A stretch of 64,000 nt of DNA from Hexactinellida sp. DTS-2022 (lineage: Eukaryota; Porifera; Hexactinellida). The translations under genes and the position numbers were made by a program. The stretch is taken from contig JAPNXP010000005.1 of NCBI GenBank assembly GCA_028753945.1, forward strand, positions 682,001 through 746,000, written 5' to 3'. Under the pieces are notes generated by a model. The model made no database searches. It was not told the DNA's origin and saw only the letters and a list, made by a program, of their open reading frames with translations. Within the stretch, counting starts at the first letter, position 1, and every line of letters starts with the position of its first letter. This document shows, one piece after another, positions 12,879 through 25,300 of this stretch.

Positions 12879-13503
12879 TTAGATTCAAACCAAACAAATC
12901 CTAAAAAATAAATAATGTCCATAAACAAACAAAAAATAAAATGATTAGAAATTAGTGCAATGCTAATAACCAAATATTGAATAATAATAAACAAATGAAA
13001 CTTAACTAATTAATAATTTAATTGATAATATGTAAAAGGATATGTTATGTACACTTACAATGGAATATTTGGCAAATAAGTGGACACCGATTAATATAAC
13101 CATAAACAGTTCTATTAATTAGAATTGAAAAGTATCGGTTATAACATACTTCCCTATTCCAAACATGTTATTATAACCGGTACACACTGTATTAATACCC
13201 AGGCAGTAAAATAATGCCATATAAAATGCAAACATACAATTTTTAACACAACATAAAATGAATAATAAGAAAAATATATTAACTAATTGGATCTAAAAAC
13301 CTTGAAAACTATAATTTACCAGAACCAACATATATTAATAATTAAATTAACCTTTTCAATAGTTCAATTTGGAACAAATTCAATTTCAAAACTAGGATAT
13401 TATATTCGTATGCAAGTCATATAGGCGAGTATTCAAGTAGTTAGTATAAATATAGGATGAAATCTAACTAGAGTAATACAAATTGAATCAATCTATCAGT
13501 ATA
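12879..13503. promoter_or_regulatory. Divergent intergenic region between RIOK3 and the coiled-coil gene
   Basis: A 625-bp AT-rich gap between two genes reading outward, so it probably contains both promoters. No clear TATA or initiator can be singled out. A degenerate GGTTATA-type element may lie at about 13130-13192. Bidirectional promoter function is inferred from layout only. Confidence 0.4.
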
Positions 13504-14826
13504 ATGACAGAGTTCTATAGAGATCACCAATTGGAAAACTATGCTACAACTCTACAAGATAAAATCGACAGCGAAGAGCAAACTCGGAAAATACAGCAAC
13601 ATGAAATTAAAATTCTAAGCGATATGGAGAGAGAAATTAGGAGTAAATTACTGATTCTAGAAAATACCATGTCACGAATGGGCAAAAAGAAATCCCAATT
13701 TTCCCATCAAAGGAGTATTTCTAATCCTGAAGATGGAACAACTGTTGCGATTCAAAATAAAAAAACATTCAATTTAATTAAAGTAAAAACCAAATCGACT
13801 GAAAACATTACGAGTGAATTCAACCAACAGCAGACCGATGGAAACAATAAATCAATTCTTCGTAGCAGCCGTTCCTATGACAACCGTAGACTAAACAATT
13901 CAGCGCATGTACCAATTGTACCCGAGCGAACTAAACTGGTCGAAACTAGGACCCAAGTTACGCCCGAAATGCAACTCAAACGGAAATTCAATTCCTCAAA
14001 AAGTGTAGTTTCAGAAAGAAATCAGATGCAAACTGAGCGACCGCAAACGTCAAATGGAATTTACACACAACGAATACCAACACCTGCAAGCAGTAGAATC
14101 ACACGAGCACCAATTCCAATATCAAAGGCATTTAGCACTGGAGTTGCGAACAACAAATCCGGACAAACCAACAACAACAAACCATTGATATTGTCTGGTT
14201 CACCTAACCCTCATTATGTAAAGAAGCGATCTGAGAATTCCGTTAACCCTCGAGACATCGCAAAATGGCAGCGAAACTCAGAACAGTTACCAGGGAGATC
14301 AACATCAGCATTTGGAATGTATAAAACGAATCCAAACTCAAGTCCGATTGTCCGAGTTAGGAATGAACAAACGCGGGCCAGGCCGGTACAAACTCTTAAC
14401 AGAAGAGCCTATATATATAGCGAGCAGGCAGAAAGGTACCATTCAGTAGAAAACCTAATCGGCAAAAGACCCCTCGCGAAAACTAACAGCACAATTCTAA
14501 ACTCGAATGATTTCCTAATAATTTCACTCGAAAGTCGCACAGTAGCGCAGCAAATAAAACTCAAAGAATTGGAGAAGAAATACTTCAACGAAGATAATAT
14601 TTTAACCAAAACCGAATGGACTTCTTTCGTTAGCAAATTCTCCGAAACACAAAAAGAAGTTCGGAATTTGGATAACGAATGGCAGGAGTTATTCAGTGAG
14701 CTGATTTCCCATAACAGTGAATATAACGAACACATGAACAAGATTAGAATGTGGGTCACAGCACTTAAATCTGATTCAAAATTCTTGCAAGATATAATGG
14801 CAAGGAATCTCGGTACTCCAATGTAA
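13504..14826 (+). CDS. Unrecognised coiled-coil protein, single exon
   Basis: 440 residues from the first ATG (MTEFYRDHQLEN) in an open frame that extends slightly upstream without an ATG. Residues about 15-60 are a heptad-like Glu/Lys/Leu coiled coil. The middle (about 65-330) is basic, Ser/Asn/Gln/Arg-rich and probably disordered. A second helical, coiled-coil-like block occupies about 340-435, ending in ARNLGTPM. There is no signal peptide, membrane segment or enzymatic motif. The long frame, its regular composition and the divergent partner RIOK3 support a real gene. I do not recognise a family; a cytoskeletal or centrosomal role would be a guess from composition alone. Confidence 0.7.
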   Translation: MTEFYRDHQLENYATTLQDKIDSEEQTRKIQQHEIKILSDMEREIRSKLLILENTMSRMGKKKSQFSHQRSISNPEDGTTVAIQNKKTFNLIKVKTKSTENITSEFNQQQTDGNNKSILRSSRSYDNRRLNNSAHVPIVPERTKLVETRTQVTPEMQLKRKFNSSKSVVSERNQMQTERPQTSNGIYTQRIPTPASSRITRAPIPISKAFSTGVANNKSGQTNNNKPLILSGSPNPHYVKKRSENSVNPRDIAKWQRNSEQLPGRSTSAFGMYKTNPNSSPIVRVRNEQTRARPVQTLNRRAYIYSEQAERYHSVENLIGKRPLAKTNSTILNSNDFLIISLESRTVAQQIKLKELEKKYFNEDNILTKTEWTSFVSKFSETQKEVRNLDNEWQELFSELISHNSEYNEHMNKIRMWVTALKSDSKFLQDIMARNLGTPM

Positions 14827-17539
14827 TAACATTATTGTCTCATTTCATTATACATTAATCGCTAGCGTACTATTTGCTGTATATTAATTGCTGTTATGTA
14901 TCGATATGTATCGCTATTCATATCAATATTATTAATTTAAAGTATTACTTATTTGGCTAACATCTTTTCAATATAAGGGCTGGGGTGTTCAAACCAGTGT
15001 ATTATACAGGCATTTGTAAATACGCTCCTAATCCTGGTATGATACAATTTTCATACGCCTAAATCACAAATTAATGTTACGGTATAGAAGAAGATTCCAA
15101 ATTTTCGCGCTCCTAATTAAATTTTTCCAAAAAATAATGCTCCAAAAAAAAGGAGCGTCTCGCGCCTGGATAATTCCTTGGTTTCCAAGGGGGGCTAACC
15201 AATATGTGGCAGAACATATTTTTTGTATTACAAATGGAAAAACCATGACATAAGGAGGGGGTATCAAATTTGCATGAATTTTAGGTTTCGTACGTTTGGA
15301 TGCCCCCTAAAACCCGGCTTCGCAAAGGTGAATTTTATTGTAAAAAGATGATGAATTAAATAGTATCAATTTGGTTAGAGTGAGGGTTAAATTAATTAAC
15401 TCAAATGTGCTAATTACTTGTTTTAATTGTGTATGGAGACAATTAAATATAATACGTAAGTCTACTATTTGGCAGTCTTTATAACTGATATTAGAGTCAA
15501 TTAAATTAAGACATGTTTCATATTAATTAAAATAATTGTTTTGGGGCTTTACGCACAAATCTTTGGTTCTGTTAAATCATATTTAATGGTAATTCTTATA
15601 ATAAATTCCTATTTGAGCTGAAAGGAAGATTTAAATTGGAACTACAGTAAATTGATAAACTAAGCTATTAATTAATGTCGCACTCTATAAAGTACTATAA
15701 ACCAATCAAATTTCTTCCAAATACAACCACAATATCATGTATTGACTAGTTCCTGGGACTCTTAAACCCATTCAGCTTTCTATATCAAATAGTTATAGGC
15801 GTATACATACAGTTTATGGATATCCGCTTATCCATCTCGTTTGCCCGATCAATTCGCTCTCCCTCTCATTCATCTTATCCAGAAAATATATCCTTATTCA
15901 CTGCCATAGTACTGTTAACACAATTTCCAAATAAAACAGTCAGGTCTGGTTATTGTGATCAATTTCGTTTGAATATGAAGGTTTTTATTATGAACAAGCC
16001 TATGGTCCAAATTTAACAACTTACATAGGGTTTGTATTAAGTTGAGTTCGCTTATTATGAAGTCTCTCTATTATGAACACAATTTTTGGTCCCTTGATGT
16101 CCATAATAAAAGAACCTGACTGTACTTTCGAATGGTTGGTCGAAAAAACTAATTTGTGTGAATATTTAGAATTGTGTTTTGCAATTAATCAATAATATAG
16201 TATTAGTAGTTTAGAATATTTTTTGATTGTTCATTAATTAAGACAATTGTTTGCGTTTAACATTAAATCTATAATAGTTCCAATTTGTTGTCAAATCATA
16301 CCTTTCAAATAATGCAAGTAGTATTTACAGATATAACAACTAACTTCTTATCAAATTTGGGTCAAACAACCAACCAATAAAGGCAATAATTTCAATACTA
16401 GCCCAATATATTATTAACACGTAAAAGTAAAATAATTATACATGTATCCAAAATGTAATTAAATATAACTTACTCGAAATTTTGTACTTTAGCTTTCGAA
16501 AACGAAATAAAAGAAGTCAAATGATCAGAAATAAATTTCCAATAATATAAGTTATCAGACAAGTTGAGACTATAAATAGAAAATCTGCTAAAAATCTGTT
16601 ACTAAATATATCCAAATGATGTAATTTTTCTAAAAATAGATTAAATTCTATAAATAGTTATGTCTTAAAGTGAACCATTAATGCCTACACTTAATTAGGT
16701 CATAATGTAATAAGTTTCATTGTAATGAGCTTATTAAGTTATCGGCCAAATGACCTTAATAACAGATTTTGGTATAACAAGAATTTGGTTATAACTTTTA
16801 TTTTCTAAAAATATTTAATTTTAATTAATGAACTTAAATTCTAGATAAATTAGCAATTTGTAACGAGTTCTGTTGACATTTAAGTTTTATAAATTATAAA
16901 TATGTGGACAAATAATTTAGGAATATACGTGTATTATTAAAAAGTTGCACAATTATTATCACAAATAATATTACTCAATAATAAGGGAAGTTATTTAAAT
17001 TTTAAAATATGTTGATTTATGCTAAAGTTTATAAATGCGGAGAAAACAAATAAACTAACTTGATGCAACAGCAGCCGTATTAATTAATAAAGTAAGTCTA
17101 AATTTCTATGTTATTAAGCTACAAGTTGAGTCTTAAGTTTAAACCCTATTATCTAGAAGTTAAATTCGAAATAAATTTAAATCTTAAGTTTTAGTGAATA
17201 CGGTCATTGCACGCGTTAGTTATATAAACAAATGAATTTATTACAAAATTTGACCTTCAACTTATTGAAGGATATTGCATCTAACCAATATATTAGCAAA
17301 AATGTAGGGAAAAGTTGCCAAATATTCAAATTTGTATATGGTTTGCATTGCAATAATTCATAACAGTCCTTTTAGCAGTATAATTACATAGAACTGTAAA
17401 TGGAGAGTGCAAATATGTGCTTATATGACAGATTAAAAAATCAGTGTTTGCCCTCTAAATGTGAATAAAACACAAATAATACAACCAATATCAATATAAT
17501 GATAAAACACACAGTATTGCTAATTCCTAATTAAAAGAA
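14827..17539. other. AT-rich convergent intergenic region with two MITEs
   Basis: Lies between the 3' ends of the coiled-coil gene and TBCC. Contains a minus-oriented hAT-like 'CAGTGTATTATACAG' element (14995-15180) and a GGTCTGCTTATTGTGAAC-type element (15938-16124). From about 16130 to 17500 the sequence is very AT-rich and I see no gene, RNA or repeat in it. Confidence 0.6.
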
Positions 17540-20500
17540 TTAATCATGTATTTCAGTCCATACAATTCGTTCTTCTTCACTAATCAAACACCAATTCGGA
17601 GAAACTTCAATACTAGACAACCAATTGAAATCATTTACAATTTTCCAATTATTCGTGTTCCTATCAAGACCAGATGATATATAATCATTTTCAATAGAAG
17701 GATAGGTGCAAGTAAATGGGGCAAATCTGAGTTTTGTAGAATCTTCTATGATAGCTCTACTAGTGACATGGATATAGAAATCACATTGTTTGGTTGTGTG
17801 TATTCGTAATTGCTGACATGCGAGTGAGAATTTAGATTTGGTACTGTCATGAATCATTATGGAGGATTTAAGAGGCCCAATGGATACGGTAGAATTTGTT
17901 ATATTCGTCATAATTACCGTACTTGGTGAGCTATATATAATCAGAGTACAACTGTCCAAATTTAAAATAACCAAGTCTTTATTAAACACTATATCTCGGT
18001 CTAATATAATAAGCTCTTCTCTCCTATCTTTTAATATAAATGCGTTCTTATTTTCCTTAATTGGAACAGTTTGTTGTGTTTGTTGAGGTAAAACCGGTGT
18101 TTTCTGTACTTCTTCTGATGTCCCATTTCCAACTTTTTTCTGTCGAGATTTGAAACCAAATTTTTTCCTAGGCGCATATTTCTCTCTCTCTCGGCTAAGA
18201 TCGCTTTGTAGGTTTTGTAAAGTAGATTGTGAGATCCTCAAATCGAAAGGGTTTAGGAAGAGAGTGGAGTCGTTAGTGTACTTTTGTAGATTCTCAATTT
18301 TAACGTCAATTTCCTAAACAGTTATGACGTCATATAAATAATACAGTAGACTCTCGTTATAGCGTTAGTTAATAGGAATACGGATAAGGAGTATAAGGTC
18401 TATTTCTCCTTAGTCTATACAAACTATGTAAATACTATTCTATAGAATGATTCATAATAATGTATACAGTAGAACCTCGTTAATACGAACACCAAAGGAT
18501 GGAAAAATTGTTCGCTTTATCCAGAGTTCGTATTAATCGGAGTAATACCTATTGAATAGTCATTGTAGGGACCTGATTTTGTGGAACTGTTTGTTCGTAT
18601 TAACCGTGTTCGTACTAACGAGGTTCTACTATAGTTAATTACGTCAAATAACTAATACAGTAGACTTTTGGTTATAGGAACATGGATAAGGAGTACAAGG
18701 TATATTTCCCCTTAGTCTATACAAACTATGTAAATACTATTCTATAGAATGATTCATAATAATGTATACAGTAGAACCTCGTTAATACGAACACCAAAGG
18801 ATGGAAAAAATGTCTTCGCATTATCCGGAGTTCGTATTAACCGGAGTAATACCAATTGAATAGCCATTGTAGGGACCTGATTTTGTGGAACTGTTTGTTC
18901 GTCTTATCCGGAAATTCGTATTAACCGTGTTCGTAATAACGAGGTTCTAATTACGTCAAATAACGAATACAGTAGACTCTCGTTAATAGGAATACGGATA
19001 GAGTACAAGGTCTATACAAATGCATGGAATTGACTCTGCGTAATACGAATTTCAGGAAATACAAATAGATTTTGACGGTCTACTGGTATTCGTATTAACA
19101 AAAGTTACCATATTTGGAATTAAATAAAGAATAAATTTCTTGCAACATATACTTATGCAATATTAATTAACGTAATAATACTACGTAAGGTATTTCACAA
19201 TATGACTCTAAAATATATTCAGAGCAAAAATATTATTCCTTATTAATCAGCTTTTAAAATATGCTTTGAAATTGAAATAATAAAATTACAGTAGAATCTG
19301 CTAAAATACGTCAAACTACCCTCAAACCAAAGTGACCAATTAAGCGGAGTTGACTGTATACTAATCCTTAGGGAAATGATCAAGAGAGAGTTTCTACATA
19401 ATAGTACATCCACAATAACAAATTAAAGCTAAATCCTTATACAATAACAATAGTATAGCCAAGAGATGGATCCTTCAATTTGGTTAGTTCTCATAAAGAG
19501 ACCAATTTTAAAGATAATTGCGGCACCCTTGGCATATACTATCCCACGATCCCTGGAGTAGAGGAAATAGTATCAAACGAATTGGGACAACATTTGATTA
19601 AAACTGATATCAAGAAATAATATCCAAAACCTTCTCTAGTAGAACCTAGTTAGGACGAACACCAGGGGACCTTTAAAATGCGTTCGCCTTACCCGGAATT
19701 CGTATTAACCAATATCATGACATTTATTTGAAAAGGCTTTGAATGGGACTGAAATAGTGTTCATATTAACCGGAATTTCGTATTAACTGTGTTCATATAA
19801 AGAGGTTCTAATGTAAATTAAAATATTTTCGTTTGATCGGAATTAAGGATAATTCTATTCCAATTAACTGGTCTACTGTTTCTCTATCTGAAACACGAAT
19901 AATGAATAAAGTTACAATCAAATACGGCTTTGTAAGCTGTAAAACCGTTGTTTCAATTAAGGATATTTTAATAAGGTTTTGGAAGTTTGTGAATAAAGAA
20001 TTTGAGTTAAGCGAAGCTTGCGAAGATACGAACTTATTCTACTGAAACCAGATTTATAGTGGAATCCTTAAATTGTTTCATAAATGTGATTAATCCGTCA
20101 ACAATAACAAATTAGTGAGACACATCGATTCACAAATCAATGATAAAAGGATTAAAACTGAATTCACTAAATCATTCAGAATAAATGTCTAAATCAAAGG
20201 ATTAAATTCAATGATACACACGGGTTCACAAATCACGTTAAGATCAAGGTAAATCGTGAAATCAGACAATTTGTATATACAGTAGAACCTCGTTAGTCGT
20301 TAGTACGAACACGGTTAATATGAATTTTCGGATAATACGAACAGATATTTACACAAATCAGGTCCCTACAGTGGCTATTCAATGGGTATTACTCTGGTTA
20401 TACGAACTCCGGATAAAGCGAACAAATTTTTACCGTCCGTTGGTGTTTGTATTAACGAGATTCTACTACTGTAGTTAATAACAACAGTTCTCTCAAATAA

Positions 20501-21712
20501 TTATTCATATAATAGTGATACAAAATTTTAATAGATTATCGTTAATAGGGACACGGATAAGGAGAAATATCGGTTAAGAAATAAGAAAATTAAGAAAATT
20601 TCCCTAGTCTATACATGTATGCAACTCCAGTTAATACGAATTTCCGGATAATATGATCAAAATTAGAAGTTTCAATATTAACGAATAACGAAAGCAATAT
20701 CAATTTGTATGTACTTAAAATGCGAATTTTATTGCAAATGAATCTACCAAAATTATAAACTAGCGTTAATTTTAGAACTATAGACAATAATTGATTAAAA
20801 TTAACCAGACAATTAACAGACTAGTTTGCAAATATTAAAGTCTAATTGCACAATAAAAATAGTGCAACTTATAATGTGATTATTCCGGTTAAATTCCAAT
20901 TATTATAACGAAATGAAGAGACAAATTAATTCACTGACACTCAATCAGATATTTCAATCATTAACCAAATAGATTTAATCAGTCTAGCACGCTAATTGTA
21001 TAATTTCTTTTTAGGAACACAATACATTAAGGTCTGCTTATTGTGAACAGTTTTCGTCTGCTTAATATGAAAAACTTTATATTATGAACAAGCCATATGG
21101 TCCCAATTTAACAACTTACATAGGGTTTGTATTAAGTTGAGTTGACTTATTATGAAGTCTCTCTATATTATGAACACAATTTTTAGTCCCTTGAATGTTC
21201 ATAATAAAAGAACCTGACCGTAATGTTGTATTTTATGCTATTAATATAAAGTATATTTGAAGTATATTTGATAACATTATAATAGCAAAAAATGAATATA
21301 GTAGAACCTCGATAGTACGAACACCAGGGGACCATCAAAATGTGTTCGTATTATCCGGAATTCGTATTAACCAATGCCATTTGTATTGAAAGGCTTTGAA
21401 GGGGACTGAAATAGTGTTCGTATTAACGAGGTTCTACTGTAGTATATGGCATAAACTCACTTTAATGATAGAACTAGGTTCAGCTGAATTGGTTATTTGT
21501 TCAAATAGAGTTTGAATATAATAATTTTGTGAATTGTATTCTTTCCAGAAATAATCTGCAGTTTCTTCTGGCTTGTGTTCATTTGTCATTTTTCGTTTAT
21601 CCATTTTAGATTTCCTTTCTTCGTGTCTCTTGGCAACCGAATCTTGGTATGCCTGTTGTTTTCTTAACTTTTCTTCTTCGCTCAGAAGGACTACTATCTC
21701 ATTAGATGCCAT
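17540..21712 (-). CDS. TBCC: Tubulin-folding cofactor C (TBCC), two exons
   Basis: Last-acting tubulin chaperone and GTPase activator for tubulin in the cofactor complex (family knowledge). Exon 1, 21712-21461, encodes MASNEIVVLLSEEEK and the N-terminal helical region, with donor AAA|GTGAGT. Exon 2, 18313-17540, begins with acceptor TTTAG. Both join in phase 0, giving 341 residues, close to human TBCC (346). The helical N-domain ends at LNPFDLR; a basic linker APRKKFGFKSRQKK follows. The C-CAP/TBCC beta-helix domain occupies about residues 160-341, with the QQLRIHTTK segment that carries the GAP-type Arg and HVTSRAIIEDS. The single 3.1-kb intron is filled with MITEs, including a 313-bp tandem duplication. 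Start chosen as the only ATG ahead of a family-like N-terminus. Confidence 0.93.
18344..18969. repeat. Tandem duplication of a 313-bp two-MITE composite in the TBCC intron
   Basis: A degenerate family C element followed by a family B element occurs twice in the same order, with the same 40-bp junction (TACAAACTATGTAAATACTA). CAGTAGACT starts at 18344, 18658 and 18970. A third family C start follows the second unit, consistent with unequal exchange between repeats. Confidence 0.85.
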
Positions 21713-22335
21713 AACACCGATTCGTAGCTAATAAATAGAATTACCAAACTTGTTATTAGAATGATTAGAATTACAGTATATACTCTCGTTAATAGGAACA
21801 CCAGGGGACCGTCGAAATATGTTTACAATATCCGGAAATCGTATTAACCACCGGAGTCGCTTGTATGCATTTGTATAGGCTAGGGGAAATAGCAAATTAC
21901 AGTAACTAACATTATAACGAAGTGCTTGGGACCTGTAAATCCCTTCGTTATAAGCGGATAATAATTAATGCATTTAGAGCTCTGGGGGAAAATTAGCATT
22001 TCGTTATAAGCGGTTAGTTCGTTATATCCGACTTGGTTATAACGGGAGTACACTGTAGTAAAAAGTTAACTTGGTCTATTAAATAAATATCAAACAAAAA
22101 ATAGAAATGAGATTATACTCTCTACAAATAATATTATAATTGTGAGAATTGAATTATAATAGCTTTCAAAAGAAATAACAAAGCACAGCCATATACAATA
22201 ACAACAATAATCAATTAGAAATAAATAGAATTACAATTCTAAAGAAATTAGTCGTATTAATTATACAAACAAATTATCAAACTGATAGCAAAAGTCAAAA
22301 TAAGCTAATTGGCTTACCAGCGATAAACAAGAAAA
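21713..22335. other. Intergenic gap between TBCC and calpain-15
   Basis: Contains a truncated GTAGACTCTCG-type element (about 21778-21890) and a fairly complete CCGTTATAACGAAG-type MITE (about 21898-22055). The rest is AT-rich and must hold the TBCC promoter and the calpain-15 3' UTR. Confidence 0.55.
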
Positions 22336-25300
22336 CTAAATATAAATTGGAGTGTGTAACTCTCTATTCTTATTGGTCAGCTCTGGTTGGCATAGCGACC
22401 CATAACCCCCATTGGAATTGTTAGTAGAAACAGAAGAAACTTCTTTATAATCTATTCCACAATCAAAAGATAAGTTATCGTATGTTAGAATATTTATAAT
22501 CTGTTTGTGTCTGGGGGGAATACAGTCTTGTGTGCTGGTTGAACCTCTGGTTGATACAACATTATGGCAAGTTGAGCCATCGATTGTTAACTAGAATAAA
22601 TAGGGATTTGTTAATTAGCATCCTTATATGTAGACGGTCTATAAAAGTCCATACAAACTAAGCTAAAAATTTGTAGACCGTCTATAAATTCTGTAGACCA
22701 AAAGCCCTGCCGTCTATGGGTAATACTAATGTATATGTAAGAAAACCTGGTCTAGAAATAGACGGTCTACATATAAGTTTATTCTTTATTAATTAGAGAT
22801 AAATGTTTAGGGATTTTGTAAACAAACCTTTAAGTATAAACAAAATTGTTTTATTTGTTTGTTTATAATAACTGGCGATCGAAATGTAAAAATAATTTAC
22901 AGATAACTAGAACTCCCGTTATAACGAAGTCCAAGGGACCCTTGGTTTATGTTGATTTAAGAGGAGTAAATCAACTATTTATCCATCTGGGGAATATACA
23001 TATATATCTCTGTTATTCGTTATAACGGGAGTATACTGTAGTATAACTTGACTATGGAAAATTCGAAAATTATCTTAAGAAAATTAATCTTAACGTTATA
23101 CAGTAGATGTCGGATATAAGCACACCGGTTATAAGAACACTATGTTGGAAAACGGTTGCCATATACCCTATATAATTTATGTCGGTTATAAGAACATTAA
23201 GTGCAGTTCCCGATGATGTGCTTATAACCGGCATCCAACGTACATTGAAATGTGTTGCCCATAAGTAAGCAGAACAAACTTACATTATAGTGTAACTCCG
23301 ATCTATTTTCTACAACTAGTATATCCCCAAAGAAGTTATGATAGAGCCTATACTTAGCAATACTAGCTGAAATAGTTTTCTCAAGTTTGCCCTTTGCTTT
23401 TACGAGAATAAAAAGAGCTTCGGCAATAAAACCCGGGCGAGAAGGTCTACTTTCTAACAAATGTGCGTTTGAGCTAAAAGTAGCAATCGTGTATGGGACT
23501 ATGTATTCAGTGTTCCAATGCGAATATGCCTGAGGCACAATTATGTAGAAACCGGGTTCCAGCTTGAAGGAATGGCTAATGCAAGCTTCCTTCTTCCTGC
23601 CTAGAAAATAAATATAATAATTTAAATAATAATACAGTAAACTCCCGTTATAACTAATAGTATCAGAACTAAATAATGTACGTACACACTGTTCTCTCTA
23701 ATAGTCCAGTAGTGGGCAATTGGCTCAAAGTGGACATTACAGATATACAAATACAGTGGACTCCGCTTAATAGAGCCACTGGTTAATAGATTTCTCCGCT
23801 TAATCGGATCAAAGCAACCTGGTCCCGAGGTGACTCTATTAAGCAGACCTGACTGTAGTTGATTTGGACAAGTAAATAAGTGTACTATTAGAAAAGTGTA
23901 CTATTAGAGAGAACAGACTGTACATGGAACTATGAATAGGAACCGTAAGGCCTACAGTACCGATGAATCCAGCTAGCTCAGATGGGTCCGGAGCTGAGCT
24001 CCCCCGCTTATGCTCGACTCTCTCTTCTGTTTTGAGGATAATAACCGAGAGGTCAGTTGGCTGTCCGTTACAATCTATAACGCTCTCATTCTTATCGTTT
24101 TGTCTGTACCGCTTGTTCGGTTGGTAGAGACATATGTCTAGCTCTGTGTGGTCAAACAGCTCCAGTAGGTACACGGGTGTGTGGCACTCCTGGAAGGGAG
24201 GGAATACCGCGCTTTCGCGAGCCTCGTTGTAATCAAGCTTAACTTTACAAACGTCAATCTATGATAAGTTATTGTTATACCAACTCCCGTTATAACGAAG
24301 TGCTCGGGACCGTAGTTTCATTTCGTTATAAGCTGAGTTTATTATAACCGGAGTTCGTTATAAGCGGAGTTCGATCTTAAAAGAGTTCATTACAATTTGG
24401 ATTTCGTTATAACCGGAGTTTGTTATAAGTAGAATGTTATATTATAATGTACAGTAGAATTCCTATTACAATAGGTTATATTACTATTATTATTACATCC
24501 TATTTGAAACACTATTACTTATTACTACAGTGGATGCCGGTTAAAAGCACATCGTCGGGAACTGCACTTAATGTGCTTATAACCGGCATGTTCTTATAAC
24601 CGACATAAATTATATAGGGTATATGGCAACCGTTTTTCCAACATAGTGTTCTTACTTCTTATAACCGGTGTGCTTATATCCGACATCTACTGTACTATAA
24701 TGTACAGTAGAACCTCGTTAGTACGAATTTCTGGTTAATACGAACACTATTTCAGTCATAATAAGCGAACTCCACTTATTACAAATATTATTTAAGTTGT
24801 TAATTTGGGACCATATAGGGTTTGTTCATAATACAAATATGTTTATATTAAGTAGACAAAAAATTGTTCAGAATAAGCAGACTTGGCTGTAGTATCTACA
24901 GCTGTATAGATTGATACACACTTTCGTATTAAAAATTAAACGATGTAGGTTGTGTATTACGTATTAAGGTTGTGTTCAATTGCAAAGTTAAACCTACACT
25001 ATAAAAACCCATTATGGGACAGTAATTGATAAAATAAGATCACACAAGGAGAGAATTGAAATATTTACGCCACTAATGATTCGAGGTTAGTCGCTAAGCG
25101 AGTAGACAAAAACTGATGTAATAATTTATAAAATAACTTTTAGTTCTTGTAATGAAGTAATTTCGCTTCCAATTAGGATACTAAATAATACATAGCGTTG
25201 GAATACTATTGTTATCGTGTTATTCTATATTTGTAGAGAGATTGTGTAGCAATCAAATGGGTCACAAAGCTTAAATTTACAAATAATTAAACTTCAAATG

